The notes below the pieces were generated by a model. It made no database searches and was not told the origin of the DNA. It was given only the letters and a program-made list of their open reading frames with translations. Both the position numbers and the translations under genes were made by a program. From NCBI RefSeq assembly GCF_036541335.1, contig NZ_JAZHBO010000001.1, forward strand, positions 1,042,349-1,106,348: 64,000 bases of DNA, read 5' to 3'. Origin of the DNA: Aquilutibacter rugosus. Its GTDB lineage: Bacteria; Pseudomonadota; Gammaproteobacteria; Xanthomonadales; Xanthomonadaceae. This document shows positions 1 to 8,495 of the stretch, one piece after another; within the stretch, counting starts at the first letter, position 1, and every line of letters starts with the position of its first letter.

Positions 1-581
1 CGGTCGGCCAGGGCCGGCACATCATTTGCGGGGACCAGACGTGCGCGGGCGAGCGTGCCGCCGATGGAGATGGTGGCCTCACGTCCGATATTCTTGGCAC
101 CGAACACGGTCAGGCTGTTTTGGTTCAGTTGGCTGTTGCGCGCCAGGCCGGGGTTTGACAGCCAGTTGGGCAGGGATGCCGTGCCGCCACCGGCGAGTAC
201 GCCGATCTTGCCGCCGTTACGCGTCAGGCTCACACCGCTGAAGGCGCTAGTGGCGTTGCGACGGCCATCGCCGTCGACTGCGGCGAGTACACAGTTGCCG
301 GACAACGAAGAAATGGCCGAAGTCGAAGCACTGTTTTTACAAATGACGCCGAGCGTGTCGCCACCGCTCAAACCGAGCGAAGCGCTCAGCGAGTTAGAAC
401 CCATTTGCCAGCGGCCACCGTTGGTGGTGGGCTCGAGCAGGAGCAGGGCCTCGACCTTGCCGCTGTTGCCGTTCCACAAGGGCAAAACGGTGGCGTTTTT
501 GGACGATTGCGCAAACGCCGACGTTGCCGCGAGGGACGCGGCAACTGCAAAACTGGCGATGGCAATACGGCGCTTTGACAT
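1..581 (-). CDS. Secreted protein of unknown function (3' end beyond window)
   Basis: Reading the minus strand from an ATG at 581-579 gives an open frame with no stop to base 1, so about 193 residues are visible and the C-terminus lies outside. Residues 1-25 form a clear Sec signal peptide: start MSKRRIAIASF, a hydrophobic Ala-rich core, and a cleavage site after AFA before QSSKN. The mature part is rich in Ser, Gly, Asn and Thr (for example LSASLGLSGG, TRNGGKIGVLAGGG), has only two cysteines about 20 residues apart, and contains no motif I recognise. The composition suggests a beta-rich periplasmic or outer-membrane protein, but this is inference. A promoter with a consensus -35 lies just upstream (651-679). 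It is the last gene on this strand in the window and is separated from hslO by 138 bp. Confidence 0.7.
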   Translation of the reverse strand, partial: MSKRRIAIASFAVAASLAATSAFAQSSKNATVLPLWNGNSGKVEALLLLEPTTNGGRWQMGSNSLSASLGLSGGDTLGVICKNSASTSAISSLSGNCVLAAVDGDGRRNATSAFSGVSLTRNGGKIGVLAGGGTASLPNWLSNPGLARNSQLNQNSLTVFGAKNIGREATISIGGTLARARLVPANDVPALAD

Positions 582-650
582 GTGTACTCAGTTGGACAGT
601 CAGTCTCCGAAAAAAGTTCCGGATCCCAACTCCATGTTTACGACTTGTTA

Positions 651-679
651 ATAACCATTTAACAGGAACAATATGTCAA
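651..679 (-). promoter_or_regulatory. Predicted sigma70 promoter for the secreted protein at 1-581
   Basis: On the minus strand there is a perfect -35 TTGACA (679-674), a 17-bp spacer and a weaker -10 GGTTAT (656-651). The start codon is about 70 nt downstream. The hexamers are read directly; promoter activity is inferred. Confidence 0.45.
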
Positions 680-719
680 TTGCAAGGCAATTCGGCAGCC
701 CGTTCATCGGACTTTAGGG

Positions 720-1619
720 CTACTGCAGCGTGACAGGTCCGGATTGTTCAGCTTGTGACGACGCGTGGATGACGGCCATCTCTCCGGCGGTGAAATGATA
801 GTCCTCACCGCAGAACTCGCATTTGACGTCGGTGGGGTGGTCCAGGCCGTCGCCTTCGGGGTCCGGGCCCAGCGAAATCAGCATGTCCTGCGCCCGTTCG
901 CGCGAGCACGAGCAAGCAAAGGTGACCGGCGACTGTTCCAGAATCTGCAGCGTCTCGTCGTGGAACAGACGGTGCAATACTTCGGCCGAGGGCAAGTCCA
1001 GAAGTTCCTGTTCGCCCAGCGTCTCAAACAGTGCCAGCGCGCGGTCCCAGCCGTCCCGGTCGCGGTCGTCGGAACCGGGCAGCTTCTGCAGCATCAGGCC
1101 GGCGGCATGGCCCTTGTCGGCGGCCAGCAGCAATCGCGTCGGCAACTGCTCGGACTGCACAAAGTACTGTTCAATGGCTTCGGCCAAGGTCGGGCGGTCC
1201 ACGGCCACCAGGCCCTGGTACTGCTGCATCTCGCGGTTGCCGACACCCTTGTTCTCAATAGTGATGGCCAGCAGGCGGTCGCCGCCCAGCGCGGTAAGGT
1301 CGCGCACTTCGGGGCCGGTCGCGCCTTCGGCAATTTGGGCGATACCGCGCACGGTGCCTTGCGCCGTGCTCTCAGTAAAGAGAGTGCGTAGATCGCCATC
1401 GGTCTTGAGTTGCAGCGACAGGCGGCCGTCGACCTTGATGTGGTGGCCAAGGATTACGGTGGCGGCAGTCGCTTCGCCCAGCAGGTGCGAGACGGCCTCG
1501 GTGTAGTCGGGACGGTCACGGATGCGCTCGGCGCTGTCGGCCAGGTGCACGGCCACGCCGCGAATACCCAGCTCCGGCAACAGGAAGCGGGTGGCTTGAT
1601 CAGAGTTCGCCAAGGTCAT
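720..1619 (-). CDS. hslO: Hsp33 redox-regulated chaperone
   Basis: Cytoplasmic holdase chaperone that is activated by oxidation and unfolding. At 299 residues it matches the family (E. coli about 290). The C-terminal zinc switch is intact: a CSCS pair (C-x-C) followed about 35 residues later by CEFC (C-x-x-C), the four thiols that bind Zn when reduced. The N-terminal domain carries family stretches such as GEATAATVILGHHIK and LTALGGDRLLAI. I chose the ATG at 1619 over an upstream in-frame TTG at 1640, because it has a GGA Shine-Dalgarno remnant at proper spacing. Its start overlaps the end of the TPR-hydroxylase gene by 20 bp, so translation is probably coupled. Identification is firm; the start is less so. 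Confidence 0.93.
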   Translation of the reverse strand: MTLANSDQATRFLLPELGIRGVAVHLADSAERIRDRPDYTEAVSHLLGEATAATVILGHHIKVDGRLSLQLKTDGDLRTLFTESTAQGTVRGIAQIAEGATGPEVRDLTALGGDRLLAITIENKGVGNREMQQYQGLVAVDRPTLAEAIEQYFVQSEQLPTRLLLAADKGHAAGLMLQKLPGSDDRDRDGWDRALALFETLGEQELLDLPSAEVLHRLFHDETLQILEQSPVTFACSCSRERAQDMLISLGPDPEGDGLDHPTDVKCEFCGEDYHFTAGEMAVIHASSQAEQSGPVTLQ

Positions 1620-2826
1620 TAGAAGATCCGTAGTAGTCAATCATTCCCTCAATAGTGCGGGCAACTAGCTGTTGTTCAAGGTCTGACAGCAGCGGATTCC
1701 AGATATCGAAGATCAGAACCACGCGGCGCTGGTCGCTGCGGTTCCAGGCGCTGTGCCGAATGGTGTCGTCAAAAATCAGCAATTCGCCTTGTTTCCAGGT
1801 GCGAACCTCGTCGCCGACCTGCAGAGCGCAGTCGGGCGGGATAATCAACGGCAGGTGAACGGTCAGGCGCGCGTTGGTCGCGCCGTTGTGCGGCGGGATC
1901 TCGGTATGCGGTCGCAGGGCCGAGAAGAACACAGCCGGTGCCCGTTCTTTGACCTGAATCTGCGGCGCCATGGCGACCGCGGCCTCGGTGGCTGGGCAAC
2001 GCTCGCAGTGGGCGTCAACGCGCACCCCCTGATTCCACAAAAAGTACGCACTCCAACCGTCATCCCGATCGAGTGCATCGAACTGACCGGAGGATTCACC
2101 CTCGCGGGTTTGAACATACGGCACGAAGCCTTCTGCATCGGCGGCCGATACGGCTAGCAGCTCCTGCACAACGCGGTCGGTCTGTGCTTCGACATCGCGC
2201 GCCCATGCAAAGTCCGTCCGATCAAAGAACTGGATCGCCGGCAACTCGGGGAACGGCAAGTGAATCGGCTGAGCCGTGACGAAGGGCCGACGGCCGGTGG
2301 CAATGTCCAGGCAATGCAGATAGCGGCGCAGGTGTTTGCCGGATTCGCCGTTGCGCAACTCGTCGGTCCGTGACCACAGATGTTCGTGCAGCGCTTCCGC
2401 ATCTTGCGCCTGCGCCGCCTCGGCCCGTTGCACCAGGTCGCGCAGTGTCGGATCCGCCTGCTGTTCCGGCGCCATGAACTGCAGGCCGGTGCGCCACATC
2501 AGCGCCGCGTTGCGCACGTCGCCAACGGACTCCAGAAATTGTGCTTTTTCAAAGCGTGGTCCCCATGCCGAAGGCATCGCAGCGACGGCCTGATCAAATG
2601 CCGTTCGAGCCAACTCGATCTGCCCTTGCCGATGCAGCACGCGTCCGAGATAGGCCAAAGCCAGGGCATGTCCTGGCGCCATTTGCACGGCACGGTCCAG
2701 CAGTTCGCGGGCTGTCTGCAACTGGCCGCGGTCGGCATTCTGCATGGCCATCTGGCACAGCTGATGGACCTGTTGATCGAGTTGCTGCTGGCGACGCAGC
2801 GCATCCATGGAGTCTGACGAATTCAT
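1600..2826 (-). CDS. TPR-containing aspartyl/asparaginyl beta-hydroxylase family protein
   Basis: 408 residues starting at the ATG at 2826. Residues about 20-115 form tetratricopeptide-like helices (for example ARELLDRAVQMAPGHALALAYLG, seen here only as ARELLDRAVQ and ALAYLGRVL, and QIELARTAFDQAVAAMP). The C-terminal half matches the aspartyl/asparaginyl hydroxylase fold (PF05118 type): an iron-binding HTEIPPHNGATNARL segment, then RLTVHLPLIIP, and a distal FDDTIRHSAWN supplying the second His. Members are Fe(II)/2-oxoglutarate dioxygenases that hydroxylate Asp/Asn or related substrates; the substrate here is unknown. The end overlaps hslO. It is transcribed divergently from mtgA across 60 bp. 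No signal peptide or membrane segment is seen, so it should be cytoplasmic. Confidence 0.85.
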   Translation of the reverse strand: MNSSDSMDALRRQQQLDQQVHQLCQMAMQNADRGQLQTARELLDRAVQMAPGHALALAYLGRVLHRQGQIELARTAFDQAVAAMPSAWGPRFEKAQFLESVGDVRNAALMWRTGLQFMAPEQQADPTLRDLVQRAEAAQAQDAEALHEHLWSRTDELRNGESGKHLRRYLHCLDIATGRRPFVTAQPIHLPFPELPAIQFFDRTDFAWARDVEAQTDRVVQELLAVSAADAEGFVPYVQTREGESSGQFDALDRDDGWSAYFLWNQGVRVDAHCERCPATEAAVAMAPQIQVKERAPAVFFSALRPHTEIPPHNGATNARLTVHLPLIIPPDCALQVGDEVRTWKQGELLIFDDTIRHSAWNRSDQRRVVLIFDIWNPLLSDLEQQLVARTIEGMIDYYGSSNDLGEL

Positions 2827-2828
2827 GG

Positions 2829-2856
2829 TTGAAGTGTACCTTGCGATGCACATTAT
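2829..2856 (+). promoter_or_regulatory. Predicted promoter for mtgA
   Basis: TTGAAG (2829-2834), 16-bp spacer, CATTAT (2851-2856), about 30 nt before the mtgA ATG. The -35 box overlaps the first codons of the divergent hydroxylase gene region, so the two promoters would be interleaved. Confidence 0.35.
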
Positions 2857-2886
2857 TCGGTCAGTCCTGCCGTAAACTGAGTTCCC

Positions 2887-3621
2887 ATGACTCCTCGAAA
2901 TGTCTCTCCATCTGCCACTCGCTCCCGGCGCCGTTGGTCCACGCTGATCTTCAAGACCATCGGCGTACTGGTGCTGATCAGCGTGCTGCAGGTTCTGGTA
3001 CTGCGCTTTGTGCCGCCACCGATGACGGCCTTCATGCTGTGGCGCCAAGTGGATGCGTGGATCGGCGGCGACAAGGACTACCGTTGGCGTTACGACTGGG
3101 AACCTCTAAGCAAAATGTCGCCGAATGTGCCGGTCGCTTTGGTTGCCGCCGAGGACCAGCTGTTCGCGGAGCATTACGGATTCGATGTGGTAGCCATCGA
3201 AAAGGCCTATGCCAATAACGCCAAGGGCAAACGGGTGCGCGGCGGTTCCACGATCTCGCAGCAGGTCGCCAAGAATCTGTTTCTGTGGAGCGGCGGCGGT
3301 TATTTCCGCAAGGCGCTTGAGGCCTGGTACACGCTGCTGATTGAAACCTTGTGGCCCAAGCATCGCATTATCGAGATGTACGCCAATATTGCCGAGATGG
3401 GCGATGGCGTCTACGGTGCGCAAGCTGCAGCGCGCAAGTTCTGGCGTACTGACGCGAGCAAGTTGTCACGCTCTCAGGCCGCGCGGCTTGCCGCCGTGCT
3501 GCCCAATCCCAAACGCTACAATGCCGCCAACCCGGGCCCCTATGTCAGCCGTCGTGCGCGCTGGATTGAGCGGCAGATGGGGCGCATCGGCGGTCGCGGC
3601 TATTTGAAGCAGTTGGACTGA
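2887..3621 (+). CDS. mtgA: Monofunctional biosynthetic peptidoglycan transglycosylase
   Basis: Inner-membrane enzyme that polymerises lipid II into glycan strands (glycosyltransferase family 51, without a transpeptidase domain). 244 residues, normal for MtgA. A basic N-terminus is followed by one transmembrane segment at about residues 20-42. The GT51 signatures are present: AAEDQLFAEHYGFD with the catalytic Glu at residue 89, RGGSTISQQVAKNLFLW, and the later ENLWPKHRI-type motif here as ETLWPKHRIIEMYANI, plus QAARLAAVLPNP. It sits head-to-head with the TPR-hydroxylase and 40 bp before the glycosyltransferase gene, with which it may be co-transcribed. Confidence 0.95.
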   Translation: MTPRNVSPSATRSRRRWSTLIFKTIGVLVLISVLQVLVLRFVPPPMTAFMLWRQVDAWIGGDKDYRWRYDWEPLSKMSPNVPVALVAAEDQLFAEHYGFDVVAIEKAYANNAKGKRVRGGSTISQQVAKNLFLWSGGGYFRKALEAWYTLLIETLWPKHRIIEMYANIAEMGDGVYGAQAAARKFWRTDASKLSRSQAARLAAVLPNPKRYNAANPGPYVSRRARWIERQMGRIGGRGYLKQLD

Positions 3622-3661
3622 AGCCCGCTATACTGCATGGAACCCGCTACGGAATTCGGAT

Positions 3662-4648
3662 TTGAGTAACTTCAGTACGACCCACGCAGATGCAGCTCAT
3701 CGGCGCCTGACCGTACTGGTTGCTGCCTACAATGAGGCCAGCTCGCTGCCCTTGCTGCATCCGCTGATCCGTGCGGCGCTCGATGATGTCCATGCCGCGC
3801 ACGGCATCGAGACGCGCGTTCTGTATGTGGATGACGGCAGTCACGATGCCACCTGGTCCATTCTGCAATCGTTCCGCGAGCAGGATCCGCAGGTCTCCGT
3901 GCTGCGTCTGTCGCGTAATTTCGGCAAGGAAATCGCACTCACCGCAGGTCTTGATCAGATCGAGCAGGGCGGCGTCGTCATTCTCGATGCCGATGGCCAG
4001 GATCCGCCGGCTTTGATCAGCTCGCTGGTGCCGTATTGGCTGCAAGGCTATGACGATGTGTACGGCACCCGCACCAATCGCGATGGCGAATTGTGGTTCA
4101 AGCGCATCACTGCCAAGTGGTTCTACCGCGTGATCGGACATCTGTCGGACACGCCGATTCCCGCCGATACCGGTGATTTCCGTTTGCTGTCCGAGCGTGC
4201 CGTGCAGGCGCTGGGTCAATTGCGCGAACGCAACCGCTTCATGAAGGGATTGTTCGGCTGGGTCGGTTACAACCGCATTTCCGTGCCGTACTCACGCGCG
4301 CCTCGCAATGCCGGCAAGACCAAGTTCAACTTCCGCGGGCTGTGGAATCTGGCGCTCGATGGCATCACCAGCTTCTCACTGGCACCGTTGCGGTTAGCAA
4401 CCTATACAGGCGTGGTCGCGGCGCTGTTTGCCTTTGCGGGCATGGCCTTCGTCATGATTCGTGCGGCGCTGTATGGCGATCCGGTGGCCGGCTGGCCTTC
4501 GATGATGGCCGTGATTCTTTTTATCGGTGGCGTGCAGTTGCTGGCGCTAGGCGTGATCGGCGAATACCTTGGGCGCATGTATAACGAGTCCAAGCAGCGG
4601 CCGCTGTATCTCGTTGACCAGCAGTTGCCCGATCGCAGCGGCCACTAA
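3662..4648 (+). CDS. GT2 family glycosyltransferase, GtrB/dolichol-phosphate-mannose-synthase-like
   Basis: 328 residues. Probably transfers a sugar from a nucleotide donor to polyprenyl phosphate at the inner membrane, as GtrB, ArnC and DPM-type enzymes do. Residues 17-25 (TVLVAAYNE) begin the GT-A fold; VDDGS at 56-60 and LDADGQDPP at 109-116 give the nucleotide and metal-binding acidic residues; TGDFRLLSERAV is the typical acceptor-side motif. Two hydrophobic hairpin segments at about 235-262 and 275-300 match the C-terminal membrane anchors. The start is a TTG; no ATG fits before the first beta strand. It ends 9 bp before the convergent hemolysin III gene. The donor sugar cannot be told from sequence. 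Confidence 0.88.
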   Translation: MSNFSTTHADAAHRRLTVLVAAYNEASSLPLLHPLIRAALDDVHAAHGIETRVLYVDDGSHDATWSILQSFREQDPQVSVLRLSRNFGKEIALTAGLDQIEQGGVVILDADGQDPPALISSLVPYWLQGYDDVYGTRTNRDGELWFKRITAKWFYRVIGHLSDTPIPADTGDFRLLSERAVQALGQLRERNRFMKGLFGWVGYNRISVPYSRAPRNAGKTKFNFRGLWNLALDGITSFSLAPLRLATYTGVVAALFAFAGMAFVMIRAALYGDPVAGWPSMMAVILFIGGVQLLALGVIGEYLGRMYNESKQRPLYLVDQQLPDRSGH

Positions 4649-4657
4649 AGCCGTATT

Positions 4658-5329
4658 TTAAGCGCCGGAGGCCGCTTGGCGGACCGCAACGTGCGACATC
4701 ACCGCGACAAAATGGCAGGCGCTGCCGGCAATCACAAAACCGTGCCAGATGCTGTGCGAGTAGGGGATTTTTTTGGCCATGTAGAACACGGTGCCGAGCG
4801 TATAGAACAGACCGCCGGCCAGCAGCCATTGCAGCGTAAACGCGGACAGCGAATTCATCATCGGTTTGACGGCGACGACAATCAGCCAACCCATCGCAAT
4901 GTAGATCAGGGTCGAAATCAGTTTAAAGCGACCGGTAAAAAACAGCTTAAAGGCGATGCCGGCAGCGGCCAGTGACCAGATGACGGTGAGCAAGCTCCAA
5001 CCCCAGGGTCCGCGCAGGCCGACCAGCATAAACGGCGTATAGGTACCGGCGATCAGCAGGTAGATCGCGCAGTGATCCAGTACCTTAAATCGTGCCTTGA
5101 GCTTGGGTTGCGGGATCGAGTGATACACCGTCGAGGCCAGGTACATGACAAACAGCGTCGCCACATAGACGATAGCGCCGCTCAGCTGCCACACATCGCC
5201 CCATAGGGCCGAAAGCGTAATCAGCACCGCACCCGCACCCAGCGCTGCAGCGGCAGCGATACCGTGAGTCAGCGCATTGGCCAGCTCTTCGCTCGCGGAG
5301 TACTGGCTGTGGTGGTGCGGGATAGTCAT
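4658..5329 (-). CDS. trhA: Hemolysin III family membrane protein (TrhA/YqfA, PAQR-like)
   Basis: 223 residues with about seven hydrophobic segments filling most of the length. Family hallmarks are visible: the N-terminal SASEELANALTHG, LASTVYHSIP, KVLDHCAIYLLIAGTYTPF and the C-terminal HSIWHGFVIAGSACHF. These supply the Ser, Asp and His residues that form the metal site in PAQR-fold proteins. E. coli YqfA (TrhA) belongs to this family and has been linked to membrane energetics; a true haemolysin role is not implied. It lies 26 bp downstream of prfC on the same strand, so it may share a transcript. A GGAG ribosome binding site precedes the ATG. Confidence 0.9.
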   Translation of the reverse strand: MTIPHHHSQYSASEELANALTHGIAAAAALGAGAVLITLSALWGDVWQLSGAIVYVATLFVMYLASTVYHSIPQPKLKARFKVLDHCAIYLLIAGTYTPFMLVGLRGPWGWSLLTVIWSLAAAGIAFKLFFTGRFKLISTLIYIAMGWLIVVAVKPMMNSLSAFTLQWLLAGGLFYTLGTVFYMAKKIPYSHSIWHGFVIAGSACHFVAVMSHVAVRQAASGA

Positions 5330-5355
5330 TTGGAATAACTCCGGTAGGTTTGAAC

Positions 5356-6963
5356 TTAGCCGAGATCGACTGAGTGCGCGTGTTCGCGCGTCGCCAGGAA
5401 TTGCACTTCCGGATGCCGTTCCTGGGTCAGGTTCAGATTAACGCGAGTCGGGGCCAGATACACCAGTTCGCCGGCAGCGTCATTGGCCAGATTCAAAGCG
5501 TTCTTGTTGACGAACTCTTCGAGCTTTTTCGGATCGTCGCAACGGACCCAGCGCGCAGTGGCCACATTGACGTTCTCGAACAGAGCATCAACACCGTATT
5601 CGTCCTTGAGGCGATAGGCCACCACATCGAACTGCAGCATCCCGACGGCGCCCAGGATCAGATCGTTGGACATCATTGGCTTAAAGAACTGGGTTGCGCC
5701 TTCCTCACTCAATTGTGCCAGGCCCTTTTGCAGCTGCTTGAGCTTGAGCGGATCGCGTAGGCGGGCACGGCGGAACAGTTCCGGTGCAAAGTTCGGAATG
5801 CCCGTAAACGCCAGGTTCTCGCCCTCGGTAAAGGTGTCGCCGATGGCAATGGTGCCGTGGTTGTGAATGCCGATCACATCACCGGGGAAGGCATCCTGTG
5901 CAATCTCGCGGTCGCTGGCCATAAAGGTCAGCGCATTGGCGAGTTTGATTTCCTTGCCCACGCGCGGATGGAAGGCCTTCATGCCGGCGGTGAACTTGCC
6001 CGAGCAGATGCGCATAAAGGCGACGCGGTCGCGGTGCTGCGGATCCATGTTGGCCTGAATCTTGAAGACAAAGCCCGTGAGCTTGTTCTCGGTCGGATCG
6101 ACCTTGCGCGTCGTGGTCTCGCGCGCCTGCGGCATGGGTGCATGTTCAACAAAGAAATCCAGCAGCAACTGCACGCCGAAATTGTTGACGGCCGAGCCGA
6201 ACGTGACCGGCGTCTGTTCACCGCGCAGGTACGCCTCCATGTCGAAGGGATTGGTTGCGCCTTCGACCAGTTCCAGCTGTTCGCGCACCTCATCGAGCAT
6301 GTTCTGACCGATGGCGTCTAACACGCCCGGATCATCGAGCGAGGGGAAAATGGTGCTGTCCTGACGCGTAAAATTGCGACCCGATTCGAACAGATGCACC
6401 TCACCCGTGAGCAGATGCACCACGCCCTTCAGGCGCGGACCCATGCCGATCGGCCAGGTAATCGGAGCGCACTGAATGCCGAGCACCGATTCCACTTCGT
6501 CGATCAGTTCAATCGGATCTTTACCTTCGCGATCGAGCTTGTTGATAAAAGTCATGATGGGCGTGTTGCGCATGCGGCACACTTCCATCAGCTTGATGGT
6601 GCGTTCCTCGACGCCTTTGGCCACGTCGATCACCATCAGCGCGCTGTCAACGGCCGTCAGCACGCGATACGTGTCCTCGCCGAAGTCGGCGTGGCCCGGA
6701 GTATCGAGCAGGTTGACGATCTTGTCTTCGTACGGGAACTGCATGACCGACGAGGTCACGGAGATGCCGCGCTCCTTTTCGAGCGCCATCCAGTCGGAGG
6801 TGGCGTGGCGTGCCGCCTTGCGGCCCTTGACCGAACCGGCCATCTGAATCGCACCGCCGAACAGCAGGAGCTTTTCGGTCAGGGTGGTTTTGCCGGCGTC
6901 AGGGTGGGAGATGATGGCAAAGGTCCGGCGGATCTTGGCCTGCATGGATACGTCAGTGGACAC
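5356..6963 (-). CDS. prfC: Peptide chain release factor 3
   Basis: Translational GTPase that recycles RF1/RF2 from the ribosome after termination. 535 residues, close to E. coli RF3 (529). The G1 motif SHPDAGKT is at residues 19-26, followed by DTPGHADF (G3) and NKLDRE (G4). The long RF3-specific C-terminal part includes PNFAPELFRRARLRDPLK and LMVGAVG-like LILGAVGMLQFDVV. I use the GTG at 6963 because a GAGG lies five bases upstream; an in-frame ATG six codons later (6945) is an alternative. It follows sdaA by 86 bp, and a TAAAAT -10-like box occurs in that gap (6999-6994). Confidence 0.97.
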   Translation of the reverse strand: MSTDVSMQAKIRRTFAIISHPDAGKTTLTEKLLLFGGAIQMAGSVKGRKAARHATSDWMALEKERGISVTSSVMQFPYEDKIVNLLDTPGHADFGEDTYRVLTAVDSALMVIDVAKGVEERTIKLMEVCRMRNTPIMTFINKLDREGKDPIELIDEVESVLGIQCAPITWPIGMGPRLKGVVHLLTGEVHLFESGRNFTRQDSTIFPSLDDPGVLDAIGQNMLDEVREQLELVEGATNPFDMEAYLRGEQTPVTFGSAVNNFGVQLLLDFFVEHAPMPQARETTTRKVDPTENKLTGFVFKIQANMDPQHRDRVAFMRICSGKFTAGMKAFHPRVGKEIKLANALTFMASDREIAQDAFPGDVIGIHNHGTIAIGDTFTEGENLAFTGIPNFAPELFRRARLRDPLKLKQLQKGLAQLSEEGATQFFKPMMSNDLILGAVGMLQFDVVAYRLKDEYGVDALFENVNVATARWVRCDDPKKLEEFVNKNALNLANDAAGELVYLAPTRVNLNLTQERHPEVQFLATREHAHSVDLG

Positions 6964-7049
6964 GGATGCCTCAAATGGAGCAGTTAACCGCTCATTTTAC
7001 CGTGTCGAAGGCCATTCGCGGCGTCAAGCTGCCCCGGCGCCCGCCCGAT

Positions 7050-8432
7050 TCAGCATTCGATGACGTTGACCGCCAGCCCGCCGCGCGAGGTTTCCTTGTA
7101 CTTGTCCTGCATGTCACGGCCGGTATCGCGCATGGTCTTGATGACTTTGTCGAGCGAGACCTTGTGCTTGCCGTCACCGCGCAGCGCCATGCGGCTGGCA
7201 TTGATGGCCTTGACCGCGCCCATCGCGTTGCGCTCGATACAGGGGATCTGAACCAGACCGCCGATCGGGTCGCAGGTCAGGCCCAGATTGTGTTCCATGC
7301 CGATTTCGGCGGCGTTCTCAATCTGGCTCGGAGTGCCGCCCACTGCCGCCGTCAGCCCGCCGGCGGCCATGCTGCAGGCCACGCCGACTTCGCCCTGGCA
7401 GCCGACTTCGGCACCGGAGATTGAGGCATTTTCCTTGTACAGAATGCCGATCGCGGCCGCTGTCAGCAGAAAATTACGAATACCCTGCGCCGAAGCGCCC
7501 GGAACAAAACGGTCGTAGTACTGGATCACGGCCGGGATGATGCCCGCGGCGCCGTTGGTCGGCGCTGTCACCACGCGGCCGCCTGCGGCGTTCTCTTCGT
7601 TGACGGCGAGCGCATACAGATTGACCCAGTCGAGCGTGGTCAGCGGGTCGCACAGTGCGGCCTCGGGGCGTTCGCTCAATTCGCGATACAGGGAGGGCGC
7701 ACGACGCGACACGTTCAGTCCGCCCGGTAAGGTGCCCGATTCGCGAATGCCGCGATTGAGACAAGCCAGCATCGCCGCCCACACATCGTCGAGACCTTGT
7801 TCGATCTCCGGCACGGTTCGCCAGGCTTGCTCATTTGCCATCATGACCTGCGCAATGCTCAGGCCATGTTCCTTGCATTGAGCGATCAGCTCATCGCCAC
7901 TGTGAAACGGATAGGGCAGCTCGGTGGTGTCCGCGACGATACGGTCTTCGGCGGCCTCATCCTGATTGAGAACAAAACCGCCACCGACCGAGTAGTAATC
8001 GCGCGTGGCCAGCACTTCGCCATTGGCGTCGTAGGCGAAAAAGCGCATGCCATTGGTATGAAACGGCAGTTTTTGCCGCTTATTCATGATCAGATCGTGC
8101 TTTTCGTCGAAGGAAATCTCGCGCTCGCCATGCAGACAGATCGATTTATTGCCGCGAATGCGTTCCAGGCTCGGCGCAATGATGTCGGGATCGATGCGAT
8201 TGGGCAGATGGCCCTCGAGTCCCATCAGCACCGCTTTATCGGTACCGTGGCCGCGACCCGTTAGGGCCAGCGAGCCGAACACCTCGGCACGCACGCGCGT
8301 CACACGGTCCAGGCATTGCGTGTCAACTAGCCAATGCTCGACAAAGCGAGCGGCGGCAAGCATCGGACCGACGGTATGCGAGGAGCTAGGTCCTACACCG
8401 ATCTTGAACAGGTCGAAACAGCTGACAGCCAT
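7050..8432 (-). CDS. sdaA: L-serine ammonia-lyase (single-chain, iron-sulfur)
   Basis: Deaminates L-serine to pyruvate and ammonia in the cytoplasm. At 460 residues it is the fused one-chain form, as in E. coli SdaA/SdaB. The N-terminal domain opens with FDLFKIGVGPSSSHTVGPM. The C-terminal catalytic domain has GCQGEVGVACSMAAGGL and LTCDPIGGLVQIPCIERN, which supply the cysteines for the [4Fe-4S] cluster. A GGAG site precedes the ATG. It is divergent from the glutaredoxin-like gene, with 63 bp between the start codons. Confidence 0.96.
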   Translation of the reverse strand: MAVSCFDLFKIGVGPSSSHTVGPMLAAARFVEHWLVDTQCLDRVTRVRAEVFGSLALTGRGHGTDKAVLMGLEGHLPNRIDPDIIAPSLERIRGNKSICLHGEREISFDEKHDLIMNKRQKLPFHTNGMRFFAYDANGEVLATRDYYSVGGGFVLNQDEAAEDRIVADTTELPYPFHSGDELIAQCKEHGLSIAQVMMANEQAWRTVPEIEQGLDDVWAAMLACLNRGIRESGTLPGGLNVSRRAPSLYRELSERPEAALCDPLTTLDWVNLYALAVNEENAAGGRVVTAPTNGAAGIIPAVIQYYDRFVPGASAQGIRNFLLTAAAIGILYKENASISGAEVGCQGEVGVACSMAAGGLTAAVGGTPSQIENAAEIGMEHNLGLTCDPIGGLVQIPCIERNAMGAVKAINASRMALRGDGKHKVSLDKVIKTMRDTGRDMQDKYKETSRGGLAVNVIEC

Positions 8433-8495
8433 GCGCGGAACTCCGGAAAGCGGCGATAATGCAAACCTCTAGTTTAGCGTTTATGTGCACCGACC

